From Stachybotrys elegans (taxonomy: Eukaryota; Ascomycota; Sordariomycetes; Hypocreales; Stachybotryaceae), in assembly GCA_020746835.1 (NCBI GenBank), contig JAGPNK010000012.1:558001-622000 (forward strand): a stretch of DNA of 64,000 nt, read 5' to 3'. Shown here one piece after another: positions 42,265 through 54,010 of this stretch (position 1 is its first letter; each line of letters begins with the position of its first letter). A program made the translations under genes and the position numbers. Under the pieces are notes generated by a model, which ran no database searches, had not been told where the DNA came from, and saw nothing but the letters and a program-made list of their open reading frames with translations.

Positions 42265-44062
42265 TTATTTCTCGCTATATGAAAAATCTCGCATCAGCAA
42301 TACCTCCATGTGGTCCTTTCGGCATCCCACGGCTGGGCAAATGTCTGGCCACCTGCCCAACTCCACCGTCAGAGTCGTGACGTACGGGGTGCCGTCCTCT
42401 TCCGGCTCGTGTCGTACATATGTTGCCGTCATCTCGTTTCGTGCCTCGTCCACCTCCCCTCCCTGCCAATGCCACCGAGAAAAGGAAGAGATAAAGCCTG
42501 TGCAGTCTCGCGCGCTCTCCTCCATGGCGACGGCTCCCAGCAGACCCTGCAGCACCACTCTTGCATCCCACGAGCTTTCCCGCCACGGGATCTCGAATGC
42601 TATCGCAGCGGCCGTCATGCGCAGCTCGTGGTCTCTGCAACACTTGACAATGCAGAGCAGAGGCATCAGTATTCCTTCGCTAAACGTTATCATCCGCGGC
42701 GTCTCGGGCTCTTCACGTGTCTGCATGTAACGGATGCATCGGTAAAGCACAGTGCGGAACTGTGCCTCAAAATCATCAAACTCCATCGCGGTATGATCCA
42801 GGGAAGCCTTTACACAGATCCACATGACGTCCCAGTGGATTTGGATAAGACCCAAGGCACGTCTCTCGCAATCGTTTATTGATCGGCTCATGCAATTCTG
42901 GAGGATTGATTTCCATTGACGCATGGCCCCCAGGAATTCAGCCTGCTGGGCCATCATGCTGAATGGTGTACACGTGTGGTCGCAGCTGACCCGGGAAAGA
43001 TAGGTGACGATAAGAGTGAAGAATCTTCCCCAAGCTGCGCCGACTTTGAAGATTGAATCTACCAGCGGGTTGGGGAAAGTGAAATCGGGCGATGCCTTCA
43101 TCTGGTTGAGATATGCTCGGCCAGATGTCTGCCGGTTGCTGAAGAGACCCATCATGGCATACCTAGGTAAAACGATGAGACGGGGTGGCTGAATAGTTAA
43201 TAAGGCCAACGTACCTCGGCAATATATGCTCAATATCCTCCAAGCCTTCATTTGGTTCCTCATTCCCGACAAAGAGGCTGTTGTTGTGCTGAAACACGGC
43301 CATGCCGCAGCTCAAAATGATGTCGGACGCCTCGGCGTTCCCCTGCATCATCTCATAGGTGATCAATAATAGAGTCATGATGAATATGCTGCTGGGTTTG
43401 ACCACGACCGAGCCGTCGCCCATCAGGCCACGGAAGCCAGAGACGGCTCGCAGATGCTGTTTCAGGGAATATTTATAGTGCTCGTTCCTGGGATCCAAGG
43501 CGACAGATGATTGCCCAGCGCGGATTCCCGTAGACTGGTGGTCCAAGATGGCTCGAGCCAGCGCACCAATACTGAGAATCGCGCTGCGAACAAAGTCATT
43601 CTGCGAGCTCTCAGTCATGGTGACGGCCGATAGCTGGCGCTCGTAGCCGTCGGCGAGCTCTCGGACTACTTTGTACCGAAAAAGGTCAAAGTAAAGTATG
43701 TCCTTTCCATCGAAATCAACAGTCACCAGGGGCTTTGAAATGGAAAATTTGCCCAGGTAGAACGGCTTCGGAGCCAAGGCAGCCAAGGTCCCCGTCTTTG
43801 CGCCAGCCTTGGAAGTCAGCGATGGCTTGGGGTAACCCGGGCACTCGAGCTTGGCTCGCGCACACCGAGTGCAAGTCGGCCGGCTTTCATCACACTTGAC
43901 GCGCCGCGCCCGGCATGTCGAGCAGCCGAAACGGCTGCGTGGTCCTCCGTTGCGGGTTCTCTTGACTGGGGCAGGCGGCGCATCGCTTTGCTCGTCAGTC
44001 GAGCTGTCGGAGCCAGCGCCGTGCGGCAGCAGATGGCGGTGGCGGTCGATTTGGGAAGGCAT
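42265..44062 (-). CDS. Zn2Cys6 fungal transcription factor, 581 aa
   Basis: Exon 1 is 44062-43215, the intron 43214-43163 (GTACGT...CCTAG), and exon 2 43162-42265. The N-terminal binuclear cluster is CSTCRARRVKCDESRPTC followed by TRCARAKLEC, with the spacing C-x2-C-x6-C-x6-C-x2-C-x6-C (first Cys near residue 47). A basic linker and a long helical middle region follow, as in the Fungal_trans_2 type. Targets are unknown. Its position next to secreted enzymes makes a local pathway role possible but unproven. Confidence 0.88.
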
Positions 44063-44748
44063 TGGTGTGGCTGGATGTGTGTGCGGTAATTACTGGACTT
44101 ACTGGCTGGAGGGGACGAGGAAGTAAAATACCCAGGCAGTTATGCGTGGATACAAAGTGGCGGGACAGGGGTCATTTGGCGGATCGAGCACCCTGTAAGC
44201 CCTTGAAAGGCCAAATGAGCCGAGCGTTCTAGATGTCTGGTAGCATCTGATATGATCTTACGGCTGACAAGAAGCTATTTCCGTCAATCGAGCATGGATA
44301 TCATGAGACCCAGTCGGCCTGACTATGCAGCATCACCGCCTCGGTAATGACTCACCTTGTGCCCTCAGCACACCCTCCTATGGTCTTGCTGGGGTCTATG
44401 CTATCAGCAGGGGCGGCGAGTCTGGGATGGCTATAGCCTATGATGGAGTAGGTGCGTGCAGTGAGGGGAAAAGAACAATAGTATGCAAGCAGTAGTGGCC
44501 TTACTACCCGCAGGACCAAAGAACAGAGTCAAACAATGAAGGGATTGTCAGATGACATAACCATCGGGCCTCTCCTCGGGCAGGTGGGTGTGGATTGATG
44601 ACTGAGGTCCCAGTGTCAGTTGAAGCATCATCTGGTAATCATGGTATTGATAGCTAGTGAGCTTTATCTATCTGACTTGTCGGTCGTCTTGCGGTCTGGC
44701 ACGGCCATCGGTCCTTCAAGTTGCGCCTAAGCTCTGAGGTGTCGTAAT
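44063..44748. other. Intergenic stretch, no gene seen
   Basis: The promoter of the regulator lies to its left, the end of the hydrolase gene to its right. No RNA gene or repeat was recognised. Confidence 0.4.
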
Positions 44749-45553
44749 CTAGAGAATATCCGTGATAATCTTGGATAGATTCTCCGGTTGAGAAGAGACT
44801 GGACAGTGCCCGCACTTCATGCTAAACACACCAACATCCTTTCCTGTTGATTTCAGAAACTGGATCATGCCTTGTTGTCCCTCTGGTGGAATAATCTTGT
44901 CCTCCTCGCAGACAATGTAGTAGACGTCTACATCATTGTATCCCGCGTATGTCAGCTTCTCCCTGAAGCTGCTGGTGGAATGGTCGGGCATCTGCTTTGC
45001 CAGCCTCAGAGCCTCTTCTGGCGGCAGATCCGAAAAGGTCAATGGGGCACTAGCCTCGGCATCAAGATGCATGTAATCATCCTGTAGGTTCGTCAATATG
45101 GCGCCAAGTGTCTTGTACTCGGTGAATGCATACCTCTAGTGTGACAAAGGTCGGAAGGTTGGGGCCAAAGAGGTCCAAATTGCACACTCCCACTTGAAGA
45201 ACCACGGACGACAGGTAGACGATTTTCTCGACACCTCCTTGCTTGCCCTGGGCCTCGCGCGCCTTCCGAGAGAGCTTCTCAAGGCTCTGGGTGCCGGGTA
45301 TTCCGCCATAGGAATGGGTCAACAAGACAACCTGCAGACCTTGGTCGAGCAAAGGAGCCACAACTCGGACAATCTCATCGACATCGTCGCTCATGGTTCC
45401 CGGTGCAAGTCCCGGGCGCCTGCCAACCGACGGGGTGTCGACTATCTTGGACTTGACCCCATGACGCAGCAGAGTGTCTGCGAAGTCGGCATACAGCGAA
45501 ACAGGACCAAAGGATCCTGGAACTATGACGAGTGTGGGCAGATCGTTGGCCAT
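44749..45553 (-). CDS. Alpha/beta-hydrolase family protein 1, 250 aa
   Basis: Exons 45553-45134 and 45081-44749, with a 52-nt intron (GTATGC...CTACAG). Nucleophile elbow VVLLTHSYGG (Ser of H-S-Y-G-G), N-terminal oxyanion strand LVIVPGSFGPVSLYADFAD, and a likely catalytic His in MKCGHCPVSSQPENLSKIIT. It resembles small fungal AB_hydrolase_6 proteins (salicylate-esterase-like/EstC) and has no signal peptide, so it is probably cytosolic. The substrate is unknown. A related gene lies at 53175-54010. Confidence 0.8.
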
Positions 45554-47401
45554 TTTTGAATTGATTTGGCGGTAGAGGAGGTCTAGAAAGGTAAGGGATT
45601 GTTGTTTGTCAAAGGAGCAGCGGTGCTTCTATTCATTTAAATAGTTGATACCAACCACTGCCTTACCCCTCAGCTGAAGCCTGATGAATGATATACGGGG
45701 TAGGCAGCTGACCCCACTGCACTAGCTAGCGGAAATTTTATACGGATGAGGCAATAGCCGGTCTCACCTCCAGAATATAGATGAGGCAGGTCGGCTCGGT
45801 CGCTCCTAGAATATCAGTGTTGTATTTCACCCGCATACATACATTGGTATCCCTGCATCCGTTGGCTTACTCGTGCGATACTGGGATGATGCTAGTCCCT
45901 TGACTGTTTTTACTGTCTGGCAGTGCGCAACAAAGAAGCAGCGTATGATGATGAAAGGCAGTCCAAGGTGGAATAAGCAGTAGAGGGATAATACGTTAGG
46001 GGTGGTGCTTAGGCATCCAAGGTAGTTGTAAATAGTAGAGAAACAACAACTATAGCATTCTATGACTAAAGTTTGATGAAGGCTTGACTAACTCGAATAA
46101 TTTAAGGTTACAGTATTTATAGAAAAACTGGGGATATTCCATGATTGGTATTTGAAGATATACTCCATGCCCTTTGCCTTGTTCAAACAATTTGAAGAGC
46201 TGAAGCTTCTCAACAGGACTTGCGTCCCCACCAACTTATTCCAGCAATCTAGACACGTCAGAGAGGCGGATGCGTCCTTCCTACCAATGCATGCGTACTT
46301 GTCTAGTAGGCCAGTGCAGGAAGTGCATCATGACAAACACTCGCGGATACCATGTGTGGTCGGCGTCTAGTCGATCCCGGCGGTTGATCCAGTGGAGATG
46401 GATCAAGATGGTTGTAAGATCCCTGAGCCTGTCACTGCTGTACATGACGGAGTTGGCCGAACAAACTTGCATGTGGCTACGGTTTGCATGTCGTGATAGC
46501 TGGGGTGCACAATAAAATTAATATTGCCAAGACAATTATCGGATGACTAAGGAGCACGATAAAGGGTGGAGGCCCATTTATTCCCCTGAATGCAGCGTGG
46601 GGCAGCAGCAATACACCATAATGCAACTAAAAGGGGGAGTCAAGGCAAAGTCTGTCCCTCGTCTTGGCCTACATACCCATTGCAATCCCTTGTTTTGAAT
46701 GTGTGAATGTCAACGGCAGAGTATGCAGGTTGTTGTGGGCGATGGCACGGGAGCCGTGGACAGAATGTCAAGGTCCTGCCGAGAGTTGGGCTCGTATAAT
46801 TGCTTGGCAGGGATCCGGCCAAGGTACCCGGCCAGGGTCTGGCGCGCTCCGGAACCTGCCAGTGCAAGACGGCGGTTGATGGTGCGAGGCAAGCAGACGC
46901 GAGCGACCGCAGAGGACAAATATGTGGTTTGGCAACTACTAATTGAGTGGCTCAGCCCTACCGATGGTTGGCACGAACGGATGTAGTGCAGCACAATACC
47001 AGCTGTCTTTGCACGGATTTATGAGACATGGCACATCTCAGGGGTTTGAGACACCAAGACAGGCGGTAATACGGGGCAGGATCGAGATGAGACGCTTCAG
47101 AGGGACGGCTCGCAGCGTAGAATTTCAATACAGTCGGTCCATCGATCCTTCAGAGGCAGGCCGGGGTGCTAAGGAGACCTGACTGGACTGGCTGTGCAAG
47201 GCAAGTATGGGTACTCGCCTGTGGGGTGGCGGCTGACCCAGGCTTGGGTATCTGTACTTGCCCCCCGTAGCGGCGCCGCGCCCACGCCGGCAGCTAAATG
47301 TCATACAGTCTCCTATTCGTGTCCAAAAATTTCCAACCGTGTTCCTTTTGCTTCCTCTCGCCTTGCTCCTCGTCGCCGTTACACCACCCCCCATCGCAGC
47401 C
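45554..47401. other. Intergenic stretch, no gene seen
   Basis: About 1.85 kb without a supportable gene. It contains AT-richer sequence (about 45900-46150) and the promoter of the glycosyltransferase gene. Confidence 0.4.
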
Positions 47402-49276
47402 ATGGCAGCCATCAAGTTTGGTGTACCCCGTGGCCTCTCACGGCGGGCCATTCCGGTTGTCGTCGTCTTGTTCGTCCTCATCCTCAGCCTGACGCACTAC
47501 TACTCGGCCGACCAGTACGGATGGGACTTTGCCTTTCGCCGCGGTCCGACGGGCACCGTGCTGCCCCAGGAGGATGCCGAGGGCGGCGGCACTAAGCACC
47601 CCATTGACGAGCTCATCGCCTTCTCCCAGGACCAGTTCGAAAAGGTCCTCCGCGAGAGGTCCACGAGCGTCGACGACGCCGCACGCCGCTACCGCGAACG
47701 ACGCGGCCGCCACCCTCCCCCGGGCTTCCAGGAGTGGTTCGACGCCGCCCACCGCGCAAAGTCGGTCGTCGTCGAGAGCTTCTTTGACCAGATCTACCAC
47801 GACATGACGCCCTTCTGGGCCCTCGAGCCCAAGGAGGTCCGCCGCCGCGCCCACGGCCAGGCCTACGCCATCCGCGTCCGCGACGGCAAGGTCGAGAACC
47901 GCCACGACTCCCGCGAGCTGCCCTTCCGCCAGGACCAGTGGTCCCGCCTCGTCGCCGACATTGCGCCGCACCTCCCCGACATCGAGATCCCCGTTAACAC
48001 CATGGACGAGACGCGCATCGTCGTCCCCTGGGAGGACATCAGCAGGCTCGTCGCCGCCGAGGCCGCCAACCGCACCATCTTCCCCGTCGACCAGGCCACC
48101 TCCAACTTCAGCGGCCTGCGCGACGTCGACGCCTCGGGTGAGAGCCACCACGCCAAATGGGTCACCAACGAGCCCCAGAAGTTCTGGGACCACCTCAAGG
48201 TCGGCTGCCCCCCCGACGCCCCCGGCCGCTCCGTCTCCTCGCTCGCCAACTTCGACGTCCCCATCGAGTACCCCAAAGATCCCGTCTCCGAGTACACGTA
48301 CCACGGCTTCGTGAGCAACGTCACCACCGCCCGCGACCCCTGCTACCAGCCGCACCTCCGCGGCATGCACGGCTCCTTCATCGAGAGCATCAGCATGTCC
48401 ACCACCCACGAGCTCATGCCCATCTTTGGCGAGTGCAAGCTGCCCCAGAACAACGCCTTTCTCATCCCCTCGGCCGTCCACCTGACCGACGAGATTGAAA
48501 ACTACAGCGGCGCCGGCGACCACGGCCCCGCCTGGAGCACGAAGCGCAACGCACTCATCTGGCGCGGCGTCAACTCGGGCGCCCGCAACAAGCCCAACAA
48601 CTGGTGGCACATGCACCGCGCCCGCTTCGTCCAGATGCTCAACGGCACCACCGTCAGCTCCCTCGAGGCGGGCGACGTCAAGCAGGCCCGCACCTTCCAG
48701 CTGCCTCCCGCCCTCTACAACTCTCTCGGCCAGGCCACCTCGCAGCTCGGCCAGTGGGTCAAGACGTGGGCCGACGTCGGCTTCAACAACTTCCTCTGCG
48801 AGCCCCCCGAGTTCACCGAGGACTGGCGCCACAACAGGCACCTGAAGCCCGTCTGCAGCTGGGCCGCCAAGCTCTTCTCGCCCGCCAGGGAGGTCCCGCT
48901 GCAGAAGCAGTTCCAGTACAAGTTCCTGCCCGACATTGACGGCAACTCCTTCAGCGGGCGCTACCGCGCGTTCCTCCTGTCGACGAGCCTGCCCCTCAAG
49001 GCCACCATCTTCAAGGAGTGGCACGACGACCGCCTCTTCCCCTGGCTGCACTACGCGCCCTTTGACAACTCCTTCATGGACATCTACGCTGTCATCGAGT
49101 ACTTTATGCGCCACGACAAGGCCGCCGAGATGATTGCCACCGAGGGCAAGAAGTGGGCCGAGGCGACGCTGCGCCGCGAGGACATGGTCATCTACACCTG
49201 GAGGCTGCTGCTCGAGTACTCGCGGGTCCTCGACGACGCCCGGGAGACGCTGGCCTACGTCGACGACCTGCTATAA
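47402..49276 (+). CDS. GT90/CAP10-type glycosyltransferase, 624 aa
   Basis: ATG at 47402 (MAAIKFGVPRGLSRRAIPVV). One N-terminal transmembrane anchor (IPVVVVLFVLILSLTHYYSA) fits a type II Golgi membrane protein. The catalytic domain has LIWRGVNSGARNKPNNWWHM, RARFVQMLNG, FQYKFLPDIDGNSFSGRYRA and LLSTSLPLKATIFKEWHDDR. These are the hallmarks of the CAP10/GT90 family, which includes the beta-1,2-xylosyltransferase CXT1 of Cryptococcus. It probably adds xylose or a related sugar to cell-wall glycans. Codon use is strongly GC3-rich, making the antisense frame open as a by-product. Convergent with the M6 peptidase gene. Confidence 0.88.
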   Translation: MAAIKFGVPRGLSRRAIPVVVVLFVLILSLTHYYSADQYGWDFAFRRGPTGTVLPQEDAEGGGTKHPIDELIAFSQDQFEKVLRERSTSVDDAARRYRERRGRHPPPGFQEWFDAAHRAKSVVVESFFDQIYHDMTPFWALEPKEVRRRAHGQAYAIRVRDGKVENRHDSRELPFRQDQWSRLVADIAPHLPDIEIPVNTMDETRIVVPWEDISRLVAAEAANRTIFPVDQATSNFSGLRDVDASGESHHAKWVTNEPQKFWDHLKVGCPPDAPGRSVSSLANFDVPIEYPKDPVSEYTYHGFVSNVTTARDPCYQPHLRGMHGSFIESISMSTTHELMPIFGECKLPQNNAFLIPSAVHLTDEIENYSGAGDHGPAWSTKRNALIWRGVNSGARNKPNNWWHMHRARFVQMLNGTTVSSLEAGDVKQARTFQLPPALYNSLGQATSQLGQWVKTWADVGFNNFLCEPPEFTEDWRHNRHLKPVCSWAAKLFSPAREVPLQKQFQYKFLPDIDGNSFSGRYRAFLLSTSLPLKATIFKEWHDDRLFPWLHYAPFDNSFMDIYAVIEYFMRHDKAAEMIATEGKKWAEATLRREDMVIYTWRLLLEYSRVLDDARETLAYVDDLL

Positions 49277-49599
49277 ACAATCCATCCATCCCCTTTTGTT
49301 CTTGATGAAATATGTACGAATAACTGGTTGGATCATGAGTTAGCGTTACCCATGTTATTTGATAAGTCGCAGCAGAACTAATAACGTTTCGTCGTGGGGT
49401 GTTTCGGGAAGCGGGTTTGGATTTTATATATACAGCAAAGTCAGGATAGTCAGGGAAGGCGGTACGAGTCACGATGCACAGGGCGTCGGGCATTTAGAAA
49501 TATATTCTATTATTATTTACGAGTATCTGCCGGATGCATGTAGAACTAAATTCTATTATTATTCCACATGTATCTACTTATGATGCCGCCTGTCTAGGG

Positions 49600-51594
49600 C
49601 TAACCGATGGGTACACTGCATTGCGCCGAAGCCCGCAGGCTCGGGTTCGACTCGGACGTGACCGTCAGTGTAACCACGCCGACCTCGGCTGCATCCTCCA
49701 GGGCGCCGACGGCCACGTTGGCGCTGACCGTCTGGCCAAAGGCGGCGGCGACGAGTGCGTTGGGCACCTCGACGCGCCAGCCCTCGCCGTCGACCTCGGC
49801 CTCGAGGCGGTAGATGTCGTAGCCCACATGGCCGCTCACGTCCTCTGGGTGGTCGCCGCCCTCGACGTAGGTGCCGTTGTTGGTCAGGTCGAAGGAGCAC
49901 CAGACGCCGGCGCCCGTCGGCACGTTGGCGCTGCTGCCGACGGGGTTGCCGGCGGCGAGGTCGAGGCCAAACTCGCTGGCGCCGCTGCCCTCGAGCGACT
50001 TGACGCCCACGGTGTAGGACAGCACGCCGACGTCGTCGCGGGTGACGCCGAGGACGTAAATGTGCAGCAGGTTGGCCTCGTCGACGTACTCAAACAGGCT
50101 GCCGGAGCGGGTGCCGGCGTGGAAGAGGGCGTCGGCGAGCTGGCGGTAGTCGCCGAGGGTGATGTACTGCTCGGTGCCGGCGGGGGTGACGAAGTCGACG
50201 AGCTCAATGTCCTCGGGGTGGGCGTCAATGACCCACTGGAAGGGCGCAGAGTCGCGCTGCTTGGACTTGCTGATGAGCACGCCAGAGTCGGGCGTGAAGG
50301 AGTCGGCGCCCATGCGGTCGACGACCTCGACGTCGTAGTAGTTGTAGCCGCGGCCGTCGCAGTAGAGGTCCGTGTTGACGTTGCAGGGGGGCGCGAGGTC
50401 GCCGCCCTCGAGCACGACGCGCAGGCCCAAGATGGGCCCCACGACGGAGCGGGCCGTCACCTCGGCGATGACGATGCCCGACTCGGCCAGGGCGGCGCGC
50501 GAGACCTGCAGCAGCTCCGCGTCGGTGATGAGGCCGAGCTGGTACTTGTCGCGCACAGTGTGCAGGGAGCCCAGGGAGCTTCCCTGGAGGGCGGGGATCT
50601 CCCAGCGCGTGTGGGGGCCTCCGGGCCCGTTGAAGGAGCCGCGGGACATCATGGACCAGATGCCCGTGTAGGCGCGGCGCGGCGGGTCGCTGTAGGGGTT
50701 GTTGTAGTTGTCGCCGATGCTGAGGAGGTGGCTGAGCTCGTGGGCGTAGACGGCCATGCCCGAGGACTCGGCCTGGGTGGAGCTGCCGCCGCCCGCGTTG
50801 GGCCAGATGGTCGAGGCCGAGGCGAAGCTCGTCCAGGGGACGTAGCGGGTGCGGGCGGCGTTGGGGGCCGTCTCGTTGACGTCCTTGGGGGGGCCGAACT
50901 CGTCGGTGACGTCTTCGGGCGTGGCGAACATCATGGTCCCAAACTCCTGCCAGGTGCTCGACTCGTCCTGGCCGGCCGAGAGGATGAAGACGAGCTCAAA
51001 CGAGTCGGCCACGTCGTCGCCCACGTCGGCGCGCCACATGGCCAGGCCGTCTGTGCGGATGTCGCGGTTGCAGGCGCCCTGCTCGGGGCACGACCCCGAG
51101 TTCATCCAGTCGTCGATGCCATACTGCCAGGACAGGTCGGGCAGACGGTAGACGCCAAAGGCGGTCAGGTCGACGCCGTAGCGGCCGCCGCTGTCCTCGC
51201 GCCAGTACTCGTGCAGGGTGTGGCCGCGGTTGAGGTCGGTGGGCGTGTTGAGCAGGTCGCGGTAAAAGGCAGGGACGTCCTCGCGGGGGATGTTTGCGGC
51301 GGCGGGCTGGGGGTTGCCGAAGACGGTGGAGTAGGGGTCGAGGGTGACGTCAAAGGGCTTGTCGTCGTAGTCGAAGGTGATGAGGGCAATGTTGAAGTTG
51401 CGGATGGTGCCGGGGGTCTCGGGGTCGCTCCAGTTGGTGCCGGGGATGGCGACGTAGTCGTCCCACGTCATGTCGTCCGGGTTGACCCAGTTCTGGGGGT
51501 CGATGATGCGGAAGGGGTCGCCTCGCGGGATGCACGAGGCGGCGTGTGCCCACTGCGCCAGGAGGGCGGACGAGACGGCGGCCGAGAGCTTCAT
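49600..51594 (-). CDS. Secreted M6-type (immune-inhibitor-A-like) metallopeptidase, 664 aa
   Basis: Single exon with signal peptide MKLSAAVSSALLAQWAHAAS. The zinc site is AVYAHELSHLLSIGDNYNNP (H-E-L-S-H, with a Met-turn candidate in GIWSMMSRGSFNG). The C-terminal third has a Cys-rich domain with PCNVNTDLYCDGRGYNYYD and a beta-rich region. This is the arrangement of fungal M6 secreted peptidases. The protein was probably exported for protein degradation. A few Cys in the last third could form disulfides. The codon use is GC3-rich, like its convergent neighbour. Confidence 0.82.
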   Translation of the reverse strand: MKLSAAVSSALLAQWAHAASCIPRGDPFRIIDPQNWVNPDDMTWDDYVAIPGTNWSDPETPGTIRNFNIALITFDYDDKPFDVTLDPYSTVFGNPQPAAANIPREDVPAFYRDLLNTPTDLNRGHTLHEYWREDSGGRYGVDLTAFGVYRLPDLSWQYGIDDWMNSGSCPEQGACNRDIRTDGLAMWRADVGDDVADSFELVFILSAGQDESSTWQEFGTMMFATPEDVTDEFGPPKDVNETAPNAARTRYVPWTSFASASTIWPNAGGGSSTQAESSGMAVYAHELSHLLSIGDNYNNPYSDPPRRAYTGIWSMMSRGSFNGPGGPHTRWEIPALQGSSLGSLHTVRDKYQLGLITDAELLQVSRAALAESGIVIAEVTARSVVGPILGLRVVLEGGDLAPPCNVNTDLYCDGRGYNYYDVEVVDRMGADSFTPDSGVLISKSKQRDSAPFQWVIDAHPEDIELVDFVTPAGTEQYITLGDYRQLADALFHAGTRSGSLFEYVDEANLLHIYVLGVTRDDVGVLSYTVGVKSLEGSGASEFGLDLAAGNPVGSSANVPTGAGVWCSFDLTNNGTYVEGGDHPEDVSGHVGYDIYRLEAEVDGEGWRVEVPNALVAAAFGQTVSANVAVGALEDAAEVGVVTLTVTSESNPSLRASAQCSVPIG

Positions 51595-52523
51595 GGCGGC
51601 GTCGGCGTCTGGGTGTGAGGCGGAAGCGTGAGGCCGAGAGGGAGCACGGCGGCGGCCAATGCTTCTTTATAGACAAGAGGAACATCATCGCTTCGCTCCT
51701 TCTTTCTCAAGACCCCGCATGAGACATCCCTGCCTATACCCGGATATCTCTGCCTCTGCCCGTACGACGCTGCCTGTTGTTTGCATCCCGCATCGTACAG
51801 TACTTATCTCGACCCAGACTCGCCGGCTGTGACCTGCCAGATTCAGACATGACTTTTTGTTCGGCTAGTGATAACGCGAGGCCAATTGGGGAGGGTGTTC
51901 CACCTGCCGATCCGCTGCTACCGTATTCCCTGTTCTTTGCTCGCCGGGGTTGGATATCACTGCCTGTTCGTACGAGGCGGCATGTCTTGCATCCTCTACG
52001 TCATGTCCGGAAGTGTCTCGTCTCGATTTCAAGGTGATCCGGCTGCTGAAACTCGTCGCTTCGTGGTGTCTCGGAAGCCATTGACCATGTTGGACGTGCA
52101 ATTCTAAATCTACTGGTACGTTAGAGCTGGGGCCTACCCTTACCTACTACCCTTACCTTTATCCAAGACCACAAGGCACATACCCTAGAGTCGAAAGAAA
52201 TTCAACACGAATCATATGATTTATTATGTGTTGGGGACATGAAAATGATTGTAACACAAGCCCAAGGACCAATCGAAGGAGATGATCAATTTACTGTTTG
52301 CACGAGTTGGTTTATGAATAGGCAATAATTCACCTACCAGCGCATCAATTGAAAGTAAACAAATTGACGCTCAGCGCCATTATCACCAGATAATAAAAGG
52401 AAACATCAAACCAAGATCAATTGCTATTAGGGCAAAAGCATTCCCAAGCAATGTCCATAACCCTTCACCACCCTCCCTCCCCTCCTCCTTTGTGCTCTGA
52501 GGCAAAAAAAGACTGCAAAAAAT
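51595..52523. other. Intergenic stretch, no gene seen
   Basis: 930 bp between the M6 gene and tRNA-Ala. TATACCC and TATATCC-type direct repeats (CTGCCT...) occur near 51730-51960, but nothing coding is supported. Confidence 0.4.
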
Positions 52524-52635
52524 TGGACACACTGGGAATCGAACCCAGGACCACTCCCAATTAGTCATCGGTAAATTGGACCGGAATCCCATCGAATCAT
52601 GCTAAGGGAGTATTATACCACTAAACCATGCGCCC
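52524..52635 (-). tRNA. tRNA-Ala(AGC) with a 40-nt intron
   Basis: The minus strand folds as a tRNA. The acceptor GGGCGCA pairs with TGTGTCC plus discriminator A. The D-arm is GTTTAGTGGTATAAT, the anticodon stem CTCCC/GGGAG with loop TTAGCA|T (anticodon AGC), and the T-arm CTGGG-TTCGATT-CCCAG. The A and B boxes are intact. The intron of 40 nt lies at the canonical position after A37. Mature length 72 nt; CCA is not encoded, as expected in eukaryotes. Confidence 0.93.
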
Positions 52636-53174
52636 GTTTGATGAAAGGCCTTTTCTTAATAGCCCCTAAGAGACAATGCCGATCGCTGGGATGGCAACAA
52701 GTAGTTACCTCAACCAGCAGTCCTATTGCAATGCAGGACTATGCGGTTCCCCTCACGCACGTAGATCAACATTGTCGCTAGACCTGTCGCGAAACCAGGG
52801 CTGAGACTGCTGCAGTGTTGCACAGAGTGAAACTTTGCCTAATGCAATGGTGTTTTAATTTCCCATGTAACCAGCATTCCTTCCATTATTAAACCTCCAG
52901 TCCTCGTCGGGAGAATCGTCAGTTGCGGATCTTGAGCAAAGAGCACCACATCTACGAGCCTTTTACTTACCCTCATCAGAAGTAAAATCCAGTGCTTCAT
53001 ATCTCTGAGAGCGCAAACTCAAGATATTTGTCATCCCATTCTCACGTGAGATACTCACCTCGCACCCTTCACCCACCAATACAACATCATGTACCCCGCC
53101 TTGAGTCTCGAAACATCCTCGCCGCCAGTAGCTTCTGATCCCCAGTACCTCCGTCCATCAATTTCCTAGTCACC

Positions 53175-54010
53175 ATGGGTCGCCCTACCATTGTCAGCAT
53201 CCCTGGTGCATCCAGTCTTCCCATCTTTAGCGACCGCCTTGTCGCCGCCGTGACATCCCGCGGATATACTATCCATACCTTGCAACTTCCCTCCGTTGGG
53301 CTCTCGGAAGGACCTCAAGAGGGCCCACCATCGAGCATGTATGACGATGCCGCATTGATTTCTTCCCATGTGTCCAAACTTGCCGACGCGGGACAGGATA
53401 TCTTACTTGTCACCCATTCCTACGGCGGCACACCGGCCACAGAGAGTCTTCGCGGGCTGAGCAAAAGGTCCAGGCGGGACCAAGACTTACCGGGTGGCGT
53501 CATAGGAATTGCCTACATCACCTCGTTTGTCCCCGAGGTTGGGAAATCTGCGGGGAGCATCAAGGCAGGCTTTCCAGGCCTGAGCAAGGTTCCTATGGCA
53601 GTCGATGTAAGTGAATCCGAAAGTCTTGCTTGCCCATTACTGACTACCTGAAGGAAGCTGGATGGCTATACTACACCGATATCCCTGGCGTAGCTGCCAT
53701 GTCGTTCAGCTCCATGCCTCCAGAGGAAGGCCAGCTTTGGGCCGGAAGGCTTGCGCGACACTCTGCCGCCAGCTTTGCCAACCCATTAACGTATGCAGGG
53801 TTCAAGGATGTGCCGGTTTCCTATCTGCTCTGTGAGAATGATCTCGCCATCCCACCAATCGTGCAGCAATCCATCATTGACATGATTGAGCGCGAAACGG
53901 GCCGCTCAGTCGACGTTACAAGCATCGATGCAGATCACGTAGCTCCCCTCAGCTCGCCTGATACCGTCGCTGAATGGATTGTTGGTATAGCAGAGAAACT
54001 GACTTCGTGA
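53175..54010 (+). CDS. Alpha/beta-hydrolase family protein 2, 262 aa
   Basis: Exons 53175-53606 and 53654-54010, with a 47-nt intron (GTAAGT...CTGAAG). Nucleophile elbow ILLVTHSYGGTPATESLRGL, N-terminal IVSIPGASSLPIFSDRLVAA, catalytic His likely in SIDADHVAPLSSPDTVAEWI. The same layout and intron position (after the core) as the gene at 44749-45553 show they are paralogues. The second half contains FSSMPPEEGQLWAGRLARHS, matching the other copy. Substrate unknown. Confidence 0.82.

Noticed and set aside
47438..49114. 558-aa open frame on the minus strand across the GT90 gene
   Set aside because: It is the antisense shadow of a GC3-rich gene; its Val/Gly/Asp/Ala-rich composition is what antisense reading of such a gene gives. 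The plus-strand frame has clear GT90 motifs.
49534..51618. 694-aa open frame on the plus strand across the M6 peptidase gene
   Set aside because: Antisense shadow with the same biased composition; the minus frame has a signal peptide and the HExxH zinc motif.
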